DNA from: SIG710 sp045604985
GTDB lineage: Bacteria > Bacillota > Clostridia > Oscillospirales > CAG-272
Length of the DNA stretch: 32,454 nucleotides
Reading direction: 5' to 3'
Assembly: GCA_045604985.1 (NCBI GenBank)
Contig: JAZUPD010000021.1
Span: 1 to 32,454 of the forward strand
Below the pieces are notes generated by a model. It had not been told where the DNA came from. It ran no database searches and was given only the letters and a program-made list of their open reading frames with translations. This document shows, piece by piece, positions 1 to 8,327 of this stretch; within the stretch, counting starts at the first letter, position 1, and each line of letters opens with the position of its first letter. The translations under genes were made by a program, and so were the position numbers.

Positions 1-202
1 AAAAGAGGGGTACACTCTTACAAGATCTGATTTTGAATACCCAATGACGATACCTGAGGGATATATTTTCGTAATGGGTGACAACAGAAATCATTCAACG
101 GATAGCCGTTCCAGATGGATAGGGCTGGTAGATGAGCGCAGAATTATCGGAAAAGCACTGCTGAGGCTTACTCCTTTTTCAAAACTCGGTCCTCTCGAAT
201 AA
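1..202 (+). CDS. lepB: Signal peptidase I, C-terminal fragment
   Basis: This is the 3' end of a type I signal peptidase gene; the start lies before the window. Reading from base 2, the last 66 residues include the family box PEGYIFVMGDNRNHSTDSR, followed by a glycine-containing strand and IIGKALLR. In this family the box follows the catalytic lysine region and shapes the active site. The Ser/Lys dyad and the membrane anchor are not in the window. The enzyme cleaves signal peptides from exported proteins at the outer face of the membrane. The stop codon is 21 bases before rbgA, consistent with the lepB-rbgA-rnhB cluster common in Bacillota. The family call rests only on the C-terminal box but that box is distinctive. 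Confidence 0.9.
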   Translation, partial: KEGYTLTRSDFEYPMTIPEGYIFVMGDNRNHSTDSRSRWIGLVDERRIIGKALLRLTPFSKLGPLE

Positions 203-223
203 TTTAAAATAAAGGAAGAAAAT

Positions 224-1093
224 ATGCCAACAGAGATCATACAGTGGTTTCCGGGTCATATGGCGAAAACGCGCCGAATGATTAAGGAGCACTTAAAACA
301 GGTTGACGTAGTCATTGAAATTCTGGATGCAAGGATTCCATATAGTTCGCATAATCCCGAAATAATGAAGATCATCGAGCAGAAGCCGATGATAACTCTT
401 CTCAATAAGGCTTCCCTCGCAGACGCAGAAAAAACATTAAAATTTGTAAAAAAATATACGGCAGGAAACCGTGTTTGCCTTTCTACCGATTGTATCACGG
501 GCGAAGGAATTAACAAAATAGCTCCTACCATCAAAGAAATGCTCGGTGAAAAGCTGAAACGCTATGAGGAAAAAGGCATGAATGGCAGAAAACTTCGTGC
601 TATGGTTGTCGGAATCCCAAACGTTGGAAAATCCTCGCTTATCAACAAGATAAGCGGAAATAAGAAAGCAAAGGTTGAAAACCGCCCGGGTGTTACGGTT
701 GATAAACAGTGGGTGGCAACAACCATCGGTATAGACTTGCTCGATATGCCCGGTGTTCTTTGGCCTAAATTTGATGATAGAGCAGTTGGAGAAAATCTCG
801 CAATTACGGGTGCTATTAAGGATTCTGTACTTGAAATAGAAGCGATCGCACTTGCCCTTATTTCAAGATTGAGAAATATGTACCCTGCTCTGCTTTGTGA
901 AAGGTACAAGTTGGGCGAGATCTCTCAATATGACGATATTGACGATTATGAGCTTTTCAGAATTATTGGTAAAAAAACAGGATTTTTGATTTCAGGCGGA
1001 GAGATCAGCGAGGAAAGAACTGCAAATATGCTTCTTGATGAATTTAGAGCGGGCAGGCTCGGCAGAATAACTATCGAGAAGGTCAATGAATGA
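224..1093 (+). CDS. rbgA: Ribosome biogenesis GTPase RbgA (YlqF)
   Basis: A circularly permuted GTPase that, in the known family, acts late in assembly of the large ribosomal subunit. The N-terminus WFPGHMAKTRR is the family signature. Motifs run in permuted order: DAR at 35-37, G4 NKAS at 61-64, G1 GIPNVGKSS at 130-138, a PGVT G2-like segment near 155-158, and G3 DMPG at 174-177. At 289 residues the length is normal. The G4 motif reads NKAS, where the canonical form is NKxD; an Asp occurs three residues later. An AAAGGA site lies 7 bases before the ATG. It sits between lepB and rnhB in a tight plus-strand operon. Confidence 0.96.
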   Translation: MPTEIIQWFPGHMAKTRRMIKEHLKQVDVVIEILDARIPYSSHNPEIMKIIEQKPMITLLNKASLADAEKTLKFVKKYTAGNRVCLSTDCITGEGINKIAPTIKEMLGEKLKRYEEKGMNGRKLRAMVVGIPNVGKSSLINKISGNKKAKVENRPGVTVDKQWVATTIGIDLLDMPGVLWPKFDDRAVGENLAITGAIKDSVLEIEAIALALISRLRNMYPALLCERYKLGEISQYDDIDDYELFRIIGKKTGFLISGGEISEERTANMLLDEFRAGRLGRITIEKVNE

Positions 1094-1103
1094 GGTAAAA
1101 AAT

Positions 1104-1715
1104 ATGCCGGATTACTCTCTTGAAAAGAAATATTCCGATATGGGCTATAAGGTCATATGCGGAGTTGACGAAGCAGGCAGAGGTCCACTTTGCGGTCCTG
1201 TTTATGCAGCCGCTTGTGTCTTGCCACAAGGACTTTATATCGAAGGTCTTAATGATTCCAAAAAACTTACAGAGAAAAAGCGAGAGGCTCTTTTTGATGT
1301 TATCAAGGAAAATGCTCTTGCCTATTGTATTGCTTCTGCTTCGGTTGAAGAAATAGACGAGCTTAATATTCTTGAAGCAGATCTTCTTGCTATGCGTCGA
1401 GCTATCGACGGGCTTTCACTTGAAGCGGATTTTGCGCTGATAGATGGCAATATAAATCGTGGTTTTTCCATTGACAGTGCGGCTGTAATAAAGGGAGACG
1501 CAACATCTATGAGCATTGCCGCTGCTTCGATACTTGCAAAGGTTGCAAGAGACAGGATCTGTGCCGATCTCGATGCGAAATACCCACAGTATAAGATAGC
1601 AAAGCATAAGGGATATGGAACAAAAGAGCATAAGGAAGCATTATTTAAATATGGGCCTTCCCCAATACACAGAAAACAATTTATAAGGTTTCTCGACAAA
1701 AAAGATGAAGAGTAG
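1104..1715 (+). CDS. rnhB: Ribonuclease HII
   Basis: Cleaves the RNA strand of RNA-DNA hybrids and starts removal of single ribonucleotides from DNA. The N-terminal box GVDEAGRGPLCGPV supplies D22 and E23; D114 (in LIDGN) and D132 (in KGDATS) complete the four-acid metal site. The motif MSIAAASILAKVARD is typical of the type 2 enzyme. I chose the ATG at 1104 because GAGG lies 8 bases before it; an in-frame ATG at 1086 would overlap rbgA and has its purine run only 3 bases away. The product from 1104 is 203 residues. It overlaps the next gene by 11 bases, which suggests coupled translation. Confidence 0.95.
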   Translation: MPDYSLEKKYSDMGYKVICGVDEAGRGPLCGPVYAAACVLPQGLYIEGLNDSKKLTEKKREALFDVIKENALAYCIASASVEEIDELNILEADLLAMRRAIDGLSLEADFALIDGNINRGFSIDSAAVIKGDATSMSIAAASILAKVARDRICADLDAKYPQYKIAKHKGYGTKEHKEALFKYGPSPIHRKQFIRFLDKKDEE

Positions 1716-2097
1716 TGAAAATGGGCGTTATGGAGAAGCGATTGCCGCAGAATTTTATGAGGCAAACGGATATACGATCCTCGAAAAAAATTACAGATCA
1801 GGTCATAATGAAATTGATATCATAGCAAAAAAATCAAATCATATAGTTTTTGCTGAGGTGAAAACAAGAACAAAATCCCCTTCCCTCGAAAAATTCGGCA
1901 GCGCAAAGAGTGCTGTTGACAGATATAAGCAAAAGCATCTTTTGGATGCAGCTCTTGAGTATATGTATGAAACAAAAAGTGCTGCGGGACTCCGTCCGCG
2001 AATGGATGTTGTTGAGGTTTATCTTACAAAGGATGGAAGATTTTTAAAACTGAATTACATAAGAAACGCTTTTGGAATAAGAAGCGACAACCGATAA
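1705..2097 (+). CDS. YraN family protein (UPF0102), nuclease-like fold
   Basis: A 130-residue member of the YraN/UPF0102 family, whose fold resembles Holliday-junction resolvases and restriction endonucleases; its cellular role is not established. Visible marks are the N-terminal GRYGEAIAAEFYEANGY, the acidic segment NEIDIIAK and the strand FAEVKTRTK. Together they form the E...D...ExK pattern of the PD-(D/E)xK superfamily. The start overlaps rnhB by 11 bases and has little Shine-Dalgarno sequence of its own, so translation probably depends on ribosomes finishing rnhB. The rnhB-yraN pairing is common in Bacillota and hints at a DNA maintenance role, which is inference. Confidence 0.9.
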   Translation: MKSSENGRYGEAIAAEFYEANGYTILEKNYRSGHNEIDIIAKKSNHIVFAEVKTRTKSPSLEKFGSAKSAVDRYKQKHLLDAALEYMYETKSAAGLRPRMDVVEVYLTKDGRFLKLNYIRNAFGIRSDNR

Positions 2098-2136
2098 GAT
2101 ATAATAATTTAATTACATAAACGAAAGGCTGAAAAA

Positions 2137-3618
2137 ATGAAATACCAAAGCACAAGAGATAATCAAAATAACAAAATTGAATCTGCACAGGCTATAAAGC
2201 AAGGTCTTGCAAAAGACGGCGGACTTTTTGTTCCCGATGAGATCCCTTCCCTTTCTTTCGACGATATTAATGCTCTTTGTCCTCTTTCCTATCCCGAAAG
2301 AGCGGCAGACATCCTTTCAAGATATCTTACTGATTATACATATGATGAGCTTCTTGCAGATTGCAAAGCAGCATATAGTGAAAAATCCTTCGTTGGAGGT
2401 GCTGCACCCGTAAAAAATATTCATGATAATATTTATTCTCTCGAGCTTTGGCACGGACCCACTGCCGCATTTAAGGATATGGCACTTCAGATCATGCCCA
2501 GACTTCTTTCAAGAGCACTCGTCAAAACGGGCGAGGAAAGAACCGCTCTTATTCTTGTTGCAACCTCCGGGGATACGGGAAAAGCGGCTCTTGAAGGCTA
2601 TAAGGATATCGACAGAGTTAAAATAAGGGTATTTTATCCAACAGGCGGAGTAAGCCGGGTTCAGAAGCTTCAGATGGCAACTCAGGAGGGTTCAAATGTT
2701 AATGTTTGCGCTATCAGAGGTAATTTTGACGATGCACAGAGCAATGTTAAGAAGATCTTTGCAGATGCCGACATGGCAAAGGCTCTTGATAAAAAAGGTT
2801 ATTTCTTCTCAAGTGCAAATTCTATCAACTGGGGCAGGCTTGTTCCTCAGATAGTTTATTATATTTCTGCATATTGCGATCTGGTAAACGAGGGCAAGAT
2901 CTCAATAGGTGATAAGATCAATTTCTGCGTTCCCACAGGTAATTTCGGTAATATTTTTGCTGCTTATCTGGCAAAGCTCATGGGACTTCCCATTGCTCGT
3001 CTTATCTGCGCCTCCAATATGAATAATGTCCTTACAGATTTTCTTGAAAGCGGAACATATGACCGAAACCGCCTGTTCCATCTCACAATCTCGCCCTCTA
3101 TGGACATACTCATTTCCAGCAATCTTGAAAGACTTCTCTATTTTTGTGCAGGTGCGGACGAAACGGCGGCTTATATGAAGAGTCTTGCGGAAAACGGAAA
3201 ATATACTGTTTCCGAGTCTGTAAAAGCTAAGATCGACGAACTTTTTTCGGGATATTATGCGGATGAGAACGAAACCGCAAAAACTATTAAGGAAACATAT
3301 GAAAAATACGGCTATCTCTGCGACACACACACTGCTGTCGGTGTCTCTGCAGCTGAAAGGTATTGCACCGAAAATAACGATTCAAGAATAACCGTCGTCG
3401 ATTCAACGGCAAGTCCTTATAAATTCGCCGCAGATGTATATTCCGCTCTTGGAAAGACAGCTCCTGCAGATCCTATTGACGCTCTTGATGAACTTAGCAC
3501 ATATACAAATACAGAAATTGCTTATCCTCTTAAAGATATTGCAACAAGAAGGGTTGTATTTGACAAGATCATTGACGAAAACGAAATGCAAATTGAGGTT
3601 TTGAATTTTGCAAAATAA
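2137..3618 (+). CDS. thrC: Threonine synthase
   Basis: PLP enzyme that converts O-phosphohomoserine to threonine and phosphate in the cytosol, the last step of threonine synthesis. The 493-residue product starts with the class-typical YQSTRDNQ and SAQAIKQGLAKDGGLFVP. The PLP lysine is K113 in HGPTAAFKDMAL. VATSGDTGKAAL and PTGNFGNIFAAY are the phosphate- and cofactor-binding loops of the family. The length fits the longer threonine synthase class. AAAGG lies 8 bases before the ATG. It follows yraN by 39 bases with no terminator seen, so it probably ends the lepB operon, although thrC is not a usual member of that cluster. Confidence 0.96.
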   Translation: MKYQSTRDNQNNKIESAQAIKQGLAKDGGLFVPDEIPSLSFDDINALCPLSYPERAADILSRYLTDYTYDELLADCKAAYSEKSFVGGAAPVKNIHDNIYSLELWHGPTAAFKDMALQIMPRLLSRALVKTGEERTALILVATSGDTGKAALEGYKDIDRVKIRVFYPTGGVSRVQKLQMATQEGSNVNVCAIRGNFDDAQSNVKKIFADADMAKALDKKGYFFSSANSINWGRLVPQIVYYISAYCDLVNEGKISIGDKINFCVPTGNFGNIFAAYLAKLMGLPIARLICASNMNNVLTDFLESGTYDRNRLFHLTISPSMDILISSNLERLLYFCAGADETAAYMKSLAENGKYTVSESVKAKIDELFSGYYADENETAKTIKETYEKYGYLCDTHTAVGVSAAERYCTENNDSRITVVDSTASPYKFAADVYSALGKTAPADPIDALDELSTYTNTEIAYPLKDIATRRVVFDKIIDENEMQIEVLNFAK

Positions 3619-3621
3619 TAA

Positions 3622-3643
3622 GCAGGGCGATATTTCGCCCTGC
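3622..3643. terminator. GC-rich hairpin between convergent genes
   Basis: A perfect 9-bp stem (GCAGGGCGA / TCGCCCTGC) with a 4-base TATT loop starts 3 bases after the thrC stop and lies before the stop of the convergent DUF1540 gene. The stem is strong, but neither side has a clean T-run. It is probably a transcription end or an mRNA-stabilising hairpin; intrinsic termination is less certain. Confidence 0.5.
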
Positions 3644-3658
3644 CCTTTGACGGATTAC

Positions 3659-3844
3659 TTAATCCTTCTTTTTGAAGGTTGCACAAACTGTGTCAGTTGA
3701 TGAGGTTGCGTAAGAAGGACCGACAGCGATCTTATCTGCTGTGCAGTAGCATCCTTCTGCGTTGTAATAGCAGTTGCAAACATCACAGTTTATACCACTG
3801 ATATGCTTGCAATCGCTACCTGTGCAGGTTTTCTTTTCTTCCAT
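3659..3844 (-). CDS. DUF1540 domain protein, small Cys-rich
   Basis: A 61-residue protein with eight cysteines, at residues 7, 12, 20, 23, 25, 32, 34 and 54. The spacing (CNCYYNAEGCYCTADKI, then a C-terminal TVCATF) matches the DUF1540 family of Clostridia. Function is unknown; the cysteines suggest metal binding. The ATG at 3844 has AAGGAG 7 bases upstream. A longer in-frame extension to 4039 exists, but it would run antisense into the metallophosphoesterase gene and lacks family similarity. A short hairpin (CCGC-AAG-GCGG on the plus strand) sits just before the ribosome binding site. A TATAAT at 3897-3902 on this strand could be its -10, but no good -35 is visible. Confidence 0.88.
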   Translation of the reverse strand: MEEKKTCTGSDCKHISGINCDVCNCYYNAEGCYCTADKIAVGPSYATSSTDTVCATFKKKD

Positions 3845-3950
3845 CTTTTTTCTCCTTACACCGCAAGGCGGTAAAAAATAATTGCTCAGAGAGCCGATTA
3901 TATTTTTAGCCTTAAATAAAGAATTTATACGAAAGTGGGGCGATTTTGCT

Positions 3951-4688
3951 TTGTCATTATTTGTAATATCCGATCTCCATCTTTCTCTCTCGGAAAAAAC
4001 CAACAAGCCGATGGCGGTTTTTGGACAAAACTGGACCAATCACGCAGAAAGGATCAAAAAATACTGGAGCTCTATTGTTTGCCAAGAAGATACAGTTATG
4101 ATTCCTGGAGACATTTCATGGGCAATGAAGCTTGAAGAAGCATATGATGACCTCAAATTTATAGATTCTTTGCCGGGAACAAAGATAATCAGCAAGGGTA
4201 ATCATGATTTTTGGTGGTCAACGGTGGGCAAGATAGAAGCTTTTTTTGAGGAAAACGAGATAACTACCATAAAAATGCTTCATAATAATGCGTTCAGACT
4301 TGAAGATTGCATCGTTTGTGGAACTCGCGGATGGTTTTATGATGAAAAAGAACAAAAAACAGTCAGCGAAACCGATTTTGAAAAGATTGTGAATCGGGAA
4401 ACGATGAGACTCGAAATGAGTCTTAAATCGGCAAAGAATTTACAAAACGGTGATGAAAATATTCCGATTTTGGTGTTCTTTCACTTCCCTCCCGTTTGGA
4501 ACGGCTACGAATGCAGACAGATAATAGATATGCTTCATAAGTATAACATAAGCAGATGCTATTTCGGACACATACACGGAGCTTATTTTGCGCAAAAAAC
4601 AACGGAATTTGAAGGTATTTCAATGACTCTGACATCTGCAGATTATCTGAAATTCTCTCCGATGCCCATATTTTTTGACGATTATTAA
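3951..4688 (+). CDS. Calcineurin-like metallophosphoesterase
   Basis: A cytosolic metal-dependent phosphoesterase of unknown substrate, 245 residues. All family motifs are present in order: SDLHLSL (D-x-H), PGDISWAM (GD), KGNHDFWW (GNHD), FFHFPPVW (metal His) and FGHIHGAY (GH-x-H). These form the two-metal site. I chose the TTG at 3951, which gives MSLFVISDLHLSL with the metal motif directly at the N-terminus, as expected for the family. An earlier in-frame TTG at 3882 would add 23 unlike residues reaching into the DUF1540 leader. The ribosome binding site is weak. It is divergent from the DUF1540 gene and followed by the tig promoter. Confidence 0.9.
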   Translation: MSLFVISDLHLSLSEKTNKPMAVFGQNWTNHAERIKKYWSSIVCQEDTVMIPGDISWAMKLEEAYDDLKFIDSLPGTKIISKGNHDFWWSTVGKIEAFFEENEITTIKMLHNNAFRLEDCIVCGTRGWFYDEKEQKTVSETDFEKIVNRETMRLEMSLKSAKNLQNGDENIPILVFFHFPPVWNGYECRQIIDMLHKYNISRCYFGHIHGAYFAQKTTEFEGISMTLTSADYLKFSPMPIFFDDY

Positions 4689-4718
4689 AAAAATATCGAA
4701 GAAAATGTGCTGAAACAC

Positions 4719-4747
4719 TTGACTTTTTGGCATAAAAAGGATAAAAT
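4719..4747 (+). promoter_or_regulatory. Sigma-A promoter of tig
   Basis: TTGACT at 4719-4724, a 17-base spacer, and TAAAAT at 4742-4747. Five of six bases match consensus in each box and the spacer is ideal. It starts 31 bases after the metallophosphoesterase stop and leaves a leader of about 40 bases before tig, in which I see no riboswitch-like fold. Confidence 0.85.
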
Positions 4748-4791
4748 AAATAAGATATAAAAATATCATCTATTTCTTTTGGAGGACAAAA

Positions 4792-6255
4792 ATGAGTTTA
4801 ACAAAAAAGGAAATGATCGAGAAAAATAAGTTTGAAATCGAATTCTCGATCGACAAAAAAACCTTCGACGATGCAGTTATGAAGGTTTATCGCAAGAGCG
4901 TTAAGAATATCAACGTTCCCGGCTTCCGTAAGGGCAAGGCACCTAAAGCGGTTATTGAGAAGATGTATGGCACCGGCGTTTTTTATGAGGATGCTATTAA
5001 CGATCTTCTTCCCAATGCATACGATGCTGCAGCAAAAGAATCCGAGCTTGAGATTGTTGGAAATCCTGAATTTGATATTGTTTCTATTGATGATAACGGT
5101 CTGGTTATGAAGGCTGTTGTTTATGTTAAGCCTGAGGTTGAGATCAAGGACTATTTCGGAATCGAAGTTTCAAAGACGGTTATTCCGGTTACCGATGAAG
5201 AGGTTGACCGCGAGATCAAGACCGTTCAAGAAAGAAACGCAAGAGAAATAGAGGTTACGGACCGTGCTGCCGAAATTGGCGATACAACCGTTATAGACTT
5301 CGATGGCTATGTTGATGATAAGCAATTTGACGGAGGCAAGGCAGAGGGTCACCGACTTAAACTCGGTTCCGGTCAGTTCATCCCCGGCTTTGAGGAGCAG
5401 ATTGTAGGCAAGAATATTGGCGATAGCTTTGATGTAAATGTTAAGTTCCCTGCTGATTACCATGCAGCAGAGCTTGCAGACAAAGACGCTGTCTTCAAGT
5501 GCGTTCTTCATAAAATCGAAAAAGAGGAGCTTCCCGAGCTTGATGATGAGTTTGCAAAGGATGTTTCCGAATTTGATACATTTGCTGAATATAAGACAGA
5601 TGTTAAGGCAAAAATCGAAGAGAGACACGCAAGAACAGCCGATGCTGAGATCGAGGAGCAGATCATTGCCGCCCTTATCGCAAAGCTTGAGGCAGATATT
5701 CCCGAGTGTATGTTCGTAGCAGAGACCGAAAACTTCGTTCGCGATTACGACTCAAGACTCAGAATGCAGGGTCTTGACCTTAACACATACTTTAAGTATA
5801 CGGGTCTCAATCTGGATTCTCTTCGTGAGCAGATGCGTCCCCAGGCTGAAAAGCAGGTAAAGACTCGTCTTGCACTTGAGAAGATTGCAGAGCTTGAAGG
5901 TATCGTTGCTTCCGATGCGGATATAAATGAAGAATATGAAAGCATAGCAAAGGCTTATAATGTTCCTGTTGATGAGGCAAAGAACAGCATTCCTGCGGAT
6001 ATGATCGCAGCTGATATGAAGGTTAAAAAGGCTGTTGAGCTTGTAAAAGAAAAGGCTGTTATCGTAGAAAAGGCTCCCGAGGAACCCAAGCCTGCAAAGA
6101 AGCCCGCTGCTAAAAAAACTACTACCAAGAAGACAACAACAGCGAAGGTTGAGAAAACTTCTGCAGATGAAAAGCCTGCTGAAGAGGCAGAAAAGCCCAA
6201 GAGAACAAGAAAGCCTGCTACTAAAAAGGCAGAAGAACCAAAGGATGAGGAATAA
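4792..6255 (+). CDS. tig: Trigger factor with histone-H1-like C-terminal tail
   Basis: Ribosome-bound chaperone and peptidyl-prolyl isomerase that meets nascent chains at the exit tunnel. The ribosome-docking loop GFRKGKAPK lies near residue 45-53. The FKBP-type isomerase domain follows (GDTTVIDFDGYVDD, LGSGQFIPGFEEQIVG), then the helical C-terminal chaperone arms. Up to about residue 427 the length is normal for the family. From residue 428 to 487 it carries a 60-residue low-complexity tail of Lys, Ala, Pro, Thr and Glu, with stretches such as PAKKPAAKKTTTKK and KPKRTRKPATKK. GGAGG lies 6 bases before the ATG. It is the first gene of the tig-clpP-clpX group. Confidence 0.96.
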   Translation: MSLTKKEMIEKNKFEIEFSIDKKTFDDAVMKVYRKSVKNINVPGFRKGKAPKAVIEKMYGTGVFYEDAINDLLPNAYDAAAKESELEIVGNPEFDIVSIDDNGLVMKAVVYVKPEVEIKDYFGIEVSKTVIPVTDEEVDREIKTVQERNAREIEVTDRAAEIGDTTVIDFDGYVDDKQFDGGKAEGHRLKLGSGQFIPGFEEQIVGKNIGDSFDVNVKFPADYHAAELADKDAVFKCVLHKIEKEELPELDDEFAKDVSEFDTFAEYKTDVKAKIEERHARTADAEIEEQIIAALIAKLEADIPECMFVAETENFVRDYDSRLRMQGLDLNTYFKYTGLNLDSLREQMRPQAEKQVKTRLALEKIAELEGIVASDADINEEYESIAKAYNVPVDEAKNSIPADMIAADMKVKKAVELVKEKAVIVEKAPEEPKPAKKPAAKKTTTKKTTTAKVEKTSADEKPAEEAEKPKRTRKPATKKAEEPKDEE

Positions 6256-6271
6256 TCAAATCAAAGACATT

Positions 6272-6301
6272 GAAAATTGCCGCTTCCGAGCGGCAGTTTT
6301 C
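6272..6301 (+). terminator. Hairpin between tig and clpP
   Basis: Stem TGCCGCT / AGCGGCA with a TCCG tetraloop, extended by a G-U pair and by GAAAA paired with TTTTC, so the T-run lies within the stem rather than after it. It probably works as a partial terminator or processing site that reduces clpP-clpX transcript relative to tig. Readthrough is likely because no separate strong promoter is visible before clpP. Confidence 0.65.
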
Positions 6302-6333
6302 ATCTGAATATTTATATTTTGGGAGGATAATTT

Positions 6334-6918
6334 ATGGCACTAGTACCAACAGTAATTGAACAGACTAACCGTGGTGAGAGAGCTTATGATATCTATTCAA
6401 GGCTTCTTAATGACAGAATAGTTTTTCTTGCAGACGAGGTAAATGACACGACAGCCTCTCTTGTTGTTGCGCAGCTCCTTTTCCTTGAAGCACAGGATCC
6501 CGATAAGGATATTTCTCTTTATATAAACAGTCCCGGTGGCTCTGTTTCCGCAGGTCTTGCAATCTATGACACCATGAATTTTATTAAATGCGATGTTTCT
6601 ACCATCTGTATCGGTATGGCGGCAAGTATGGGCGCATTCCTTCTATCTTCAGGAGCAAAAGGAAAGAGATTTGCGCTTCCCAATAGCGAAATTATGATTC
6701 ACCAACCTCTCGGCGGAACAAGAGGTCAGGCGACGGACATCAAGATCCATGCTGATCACATTCTCCGCACACGTGACAGGCTCAATAAGATTCTTGCGGA
6801 AAACACAGGTAAGGCTCTTGATATCATCGAAAGAGATACAGAGAGAGATAATTTCATGACAGCAGATCAGGCTCTTGAATACGGTCTTATTGATAAGGTG
6901 TTCACAAAGCGCGCCTAA
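6334..6918 (+). CDS. clpP: ATP-dependent Clp protease, proteolytic subunit
   Basis: Serine protease subunit that forms a tetradecameric chamber and degrades proteins delivered by ClpX or other Clp ATPases in the cytosol. The 194-residue length is standard. The catalytic triad is visible: S98 in GMAASMGAF, H123 in MIHQPLGG and D172 in ERDTERDNF. The N-terminus MALVPTVIEQTNRGERAYDIYSRLL is close to the mature form, with little or no propeptide. GGGAGG is 7 bases before the ATG. It is followed by clpX after 28 bases, so the protease and its unfoldase are made together. Confidence 0.98.
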   Translation: MALVPTVIEQTNRGERAYDIYSRLLNDRIVFLADEVNDTTASLVVAQLLFLEAQDPDKDISLYINSPGGSVSAGLAIYDTMNFIKCDVSTICIGMAASMGAFLLSSGAKGKRFALPNSEIMIHQPLGGTRGQATDIKIHADHILRTRDRLNKILAENTGKALDIIERDTERDNFMTADQALEYGLIDKVFTKRA

Positions 6919-6946
6919 TTCAATTCATTGAAAGGTTTTTTAACTG

Positions 6947-8224
6947 ATGTCAACTAAAAACAATCAACCTACAAGATATTGCTCCTTTTGCGGAAGGGGT
7001 GAAACTCAAGTTAATTTTCTGATCCCGTCACCTGACGGTGTTTATATCTGTGATTATTGCGTTGATGCTTGCAAGGAGCTTATCAGCACGAACATAGCCC
7101 CTTCAATAGATTTTGACAGCCTCGCTCCCGACGCTCTTCCCCGCCCAAAAGAGATCAAAGAATCTCTTGATAAATACGTCATAGGACAGGACGAGGCTAA
7201 AAAGGCACTTTCCGTTGCCGTGTACAATCATTATAAACGCATTATGAATTGCGATGAGAATTTAAAGAAATCAAAGGGTGACAAGGTTAGTGATGAAGAA
7301 GAGATCATTGAGCTTCAAAAGAGCAACGTGCTTCTTATTGGACCGACCGGTGTTGGCAAGACATACCTTGCCCAGACTCTTGCAAAAACTCTCAAGGTGC
7401 CATTTGCAATTGCAGATGCAACAACACTCACAGAAGCGGGTTATGTCGGTGAGGACGTTGAAAATATTCTTCTCAGACTTATTCAAGCAGCAGATTTTGA
7501 CATTGAGCTTGCAGAAAGAGGTATCATATATATCGACGAGATAGATAAGATATCCAGAAAGAGCGAAAACCGCTCAATAACCCGTGATGTTTCGGGAGAG
7601 GGAGTTCAGCAGGCACTTCTCAAAATTCTTGAGGGTACCGTTGCAAATGTTCCGCCCCAAGGCGGCAGAAAACATCCAAATCAGGACTTTATTCAGATAA
7701 ATACCGAAAATATTCTCTTTATTTGCGGCGGAGCTTTTGACGGTCTGTCACAGATCATCGAAAAGCGTAAGGGCAATCAGTCTATAGGATTTTCGGGCGA
7801 AATACTCAAAAAGTCTGAAAAAAAGGAATGCGGTATTTTTAAGGATGTAAATCCCCAGGATATTGTAAAATACGGTCTTATTCCAGAGCTTGTGGGCAGA
7901 ATTCCGGTTATCGTCCCTCTTGCAGATCTTGATAAGGATGCGCTTGTCAGAATCATCAGTGAGCCTGCTAATTCTCTTGTTAAGCAGTATATCAAGCTTT
8001 TTGATATGGATGGCGTGGTACTTGAATTTGAGGATGCAGCACTCGAGGCAGTTGCCGCAAAGGCTCTTGAAAGAAATACAGGCGCAAGAGGTCTTCGTTC
8101 AATAATGGAAGAAATCATGGTCGAGCTTATGTATGAGATTCCTTCAGAGAAAAATCTTGACAAGGTCGTTATTACCGCTGATTGTGTAAACAATAAATCA
8201 GCACCAAAGAGGTTTTTCAAATAA
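6947..8224 (+). CDS. clpX: ATP-dependent Clp protease, ATP-binding subunit ClpX
   Basis: AAA+ unfoldase that recognises substrates and feeds them into ClpP. The N-terminal zinc-binding domain has C12, C15, C35 and C38 (CSFC ... CDYC). Walker A is GPTGVGKT at 132-139 and Walker B IIYIDE at 193-198. GSIGF-type docking to ClpP is represented by SIGFSGE in the loop near residue 280. The C-terminal small domain ends in NTGARGLRSIMEEIM and a short tail. At 425 residues it is normal. The ribosome binding site (AAAGG) lies about 11 bases upstream of the ATG, rather far. Transcription ends at the shared hairpin at 8285-8321. Confidence 0.98.
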   Translation: MSTKNNQPTRYCSFCGRGETQVNFLIPSPDGVYICDYCVDACKELISTNIAPSIDFDSLAPDALPRPKEIKESLDKYVIGQDEAKKALSVAVYNHYKRIMNCDENLKKSKGDKVSDEEEIIELQKSNVLLIGPTGVGKTYLAQTLAKTLKVPFAIADATTLTEAGYVGEDVENILLRLIQAADFDIELAERGIIYIDEIDKISRKSENRSITRDVSGEGVQQALLKILEGTVANVPPQGGRKHPNQDFIQINTENILFICGGAFDGLSQIIEKRKGNQSIGFSGEILKKSEKKECGIFKDVNPQDIVKYGLIPELVGRIPVIVPLADLDKDALVRIISEPANSLVKQYIKLFDMDGVVLEFEDAALEAVAAKALERNTGARGLRSIMEEIMVELMYEIPSEKNLDKVVITADCVNNKSAPKRFFK

Positions 8225-8284
8225 TAATATGAAATCCAACGTGTGGATTGAAAACACTTATTTTTACACATATATCTGCCGAAA

Positions 8285-8327
8285 GAAACAAGTCGGAAGC
8301 TTTTTGCTTCCGACTTGTTTCATTTTT
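8285..8327. terminator. Bidirectional terminator between clpX and proC
   Basis: A perfect 16-bp stem (8285-8300 with 8306-8321) around a 5-base T loop. On the plus strand it is followed by ATTTTTT; on the minus strand the stem begins at the proC stop codon and is followed by CTTTC. It ends clpX from the left and proC from the right. The stem includes the TGA of proC. Confidence 0.88.

Noticed and set aside
3845..4039. Longer N-terminal form of the DUF1540 protein
   Set aside because: The frame is open, but the extension runs antisense into the metallophosphoesterase gene, and the ATG at 3844 has an ideal AAGGAG site.
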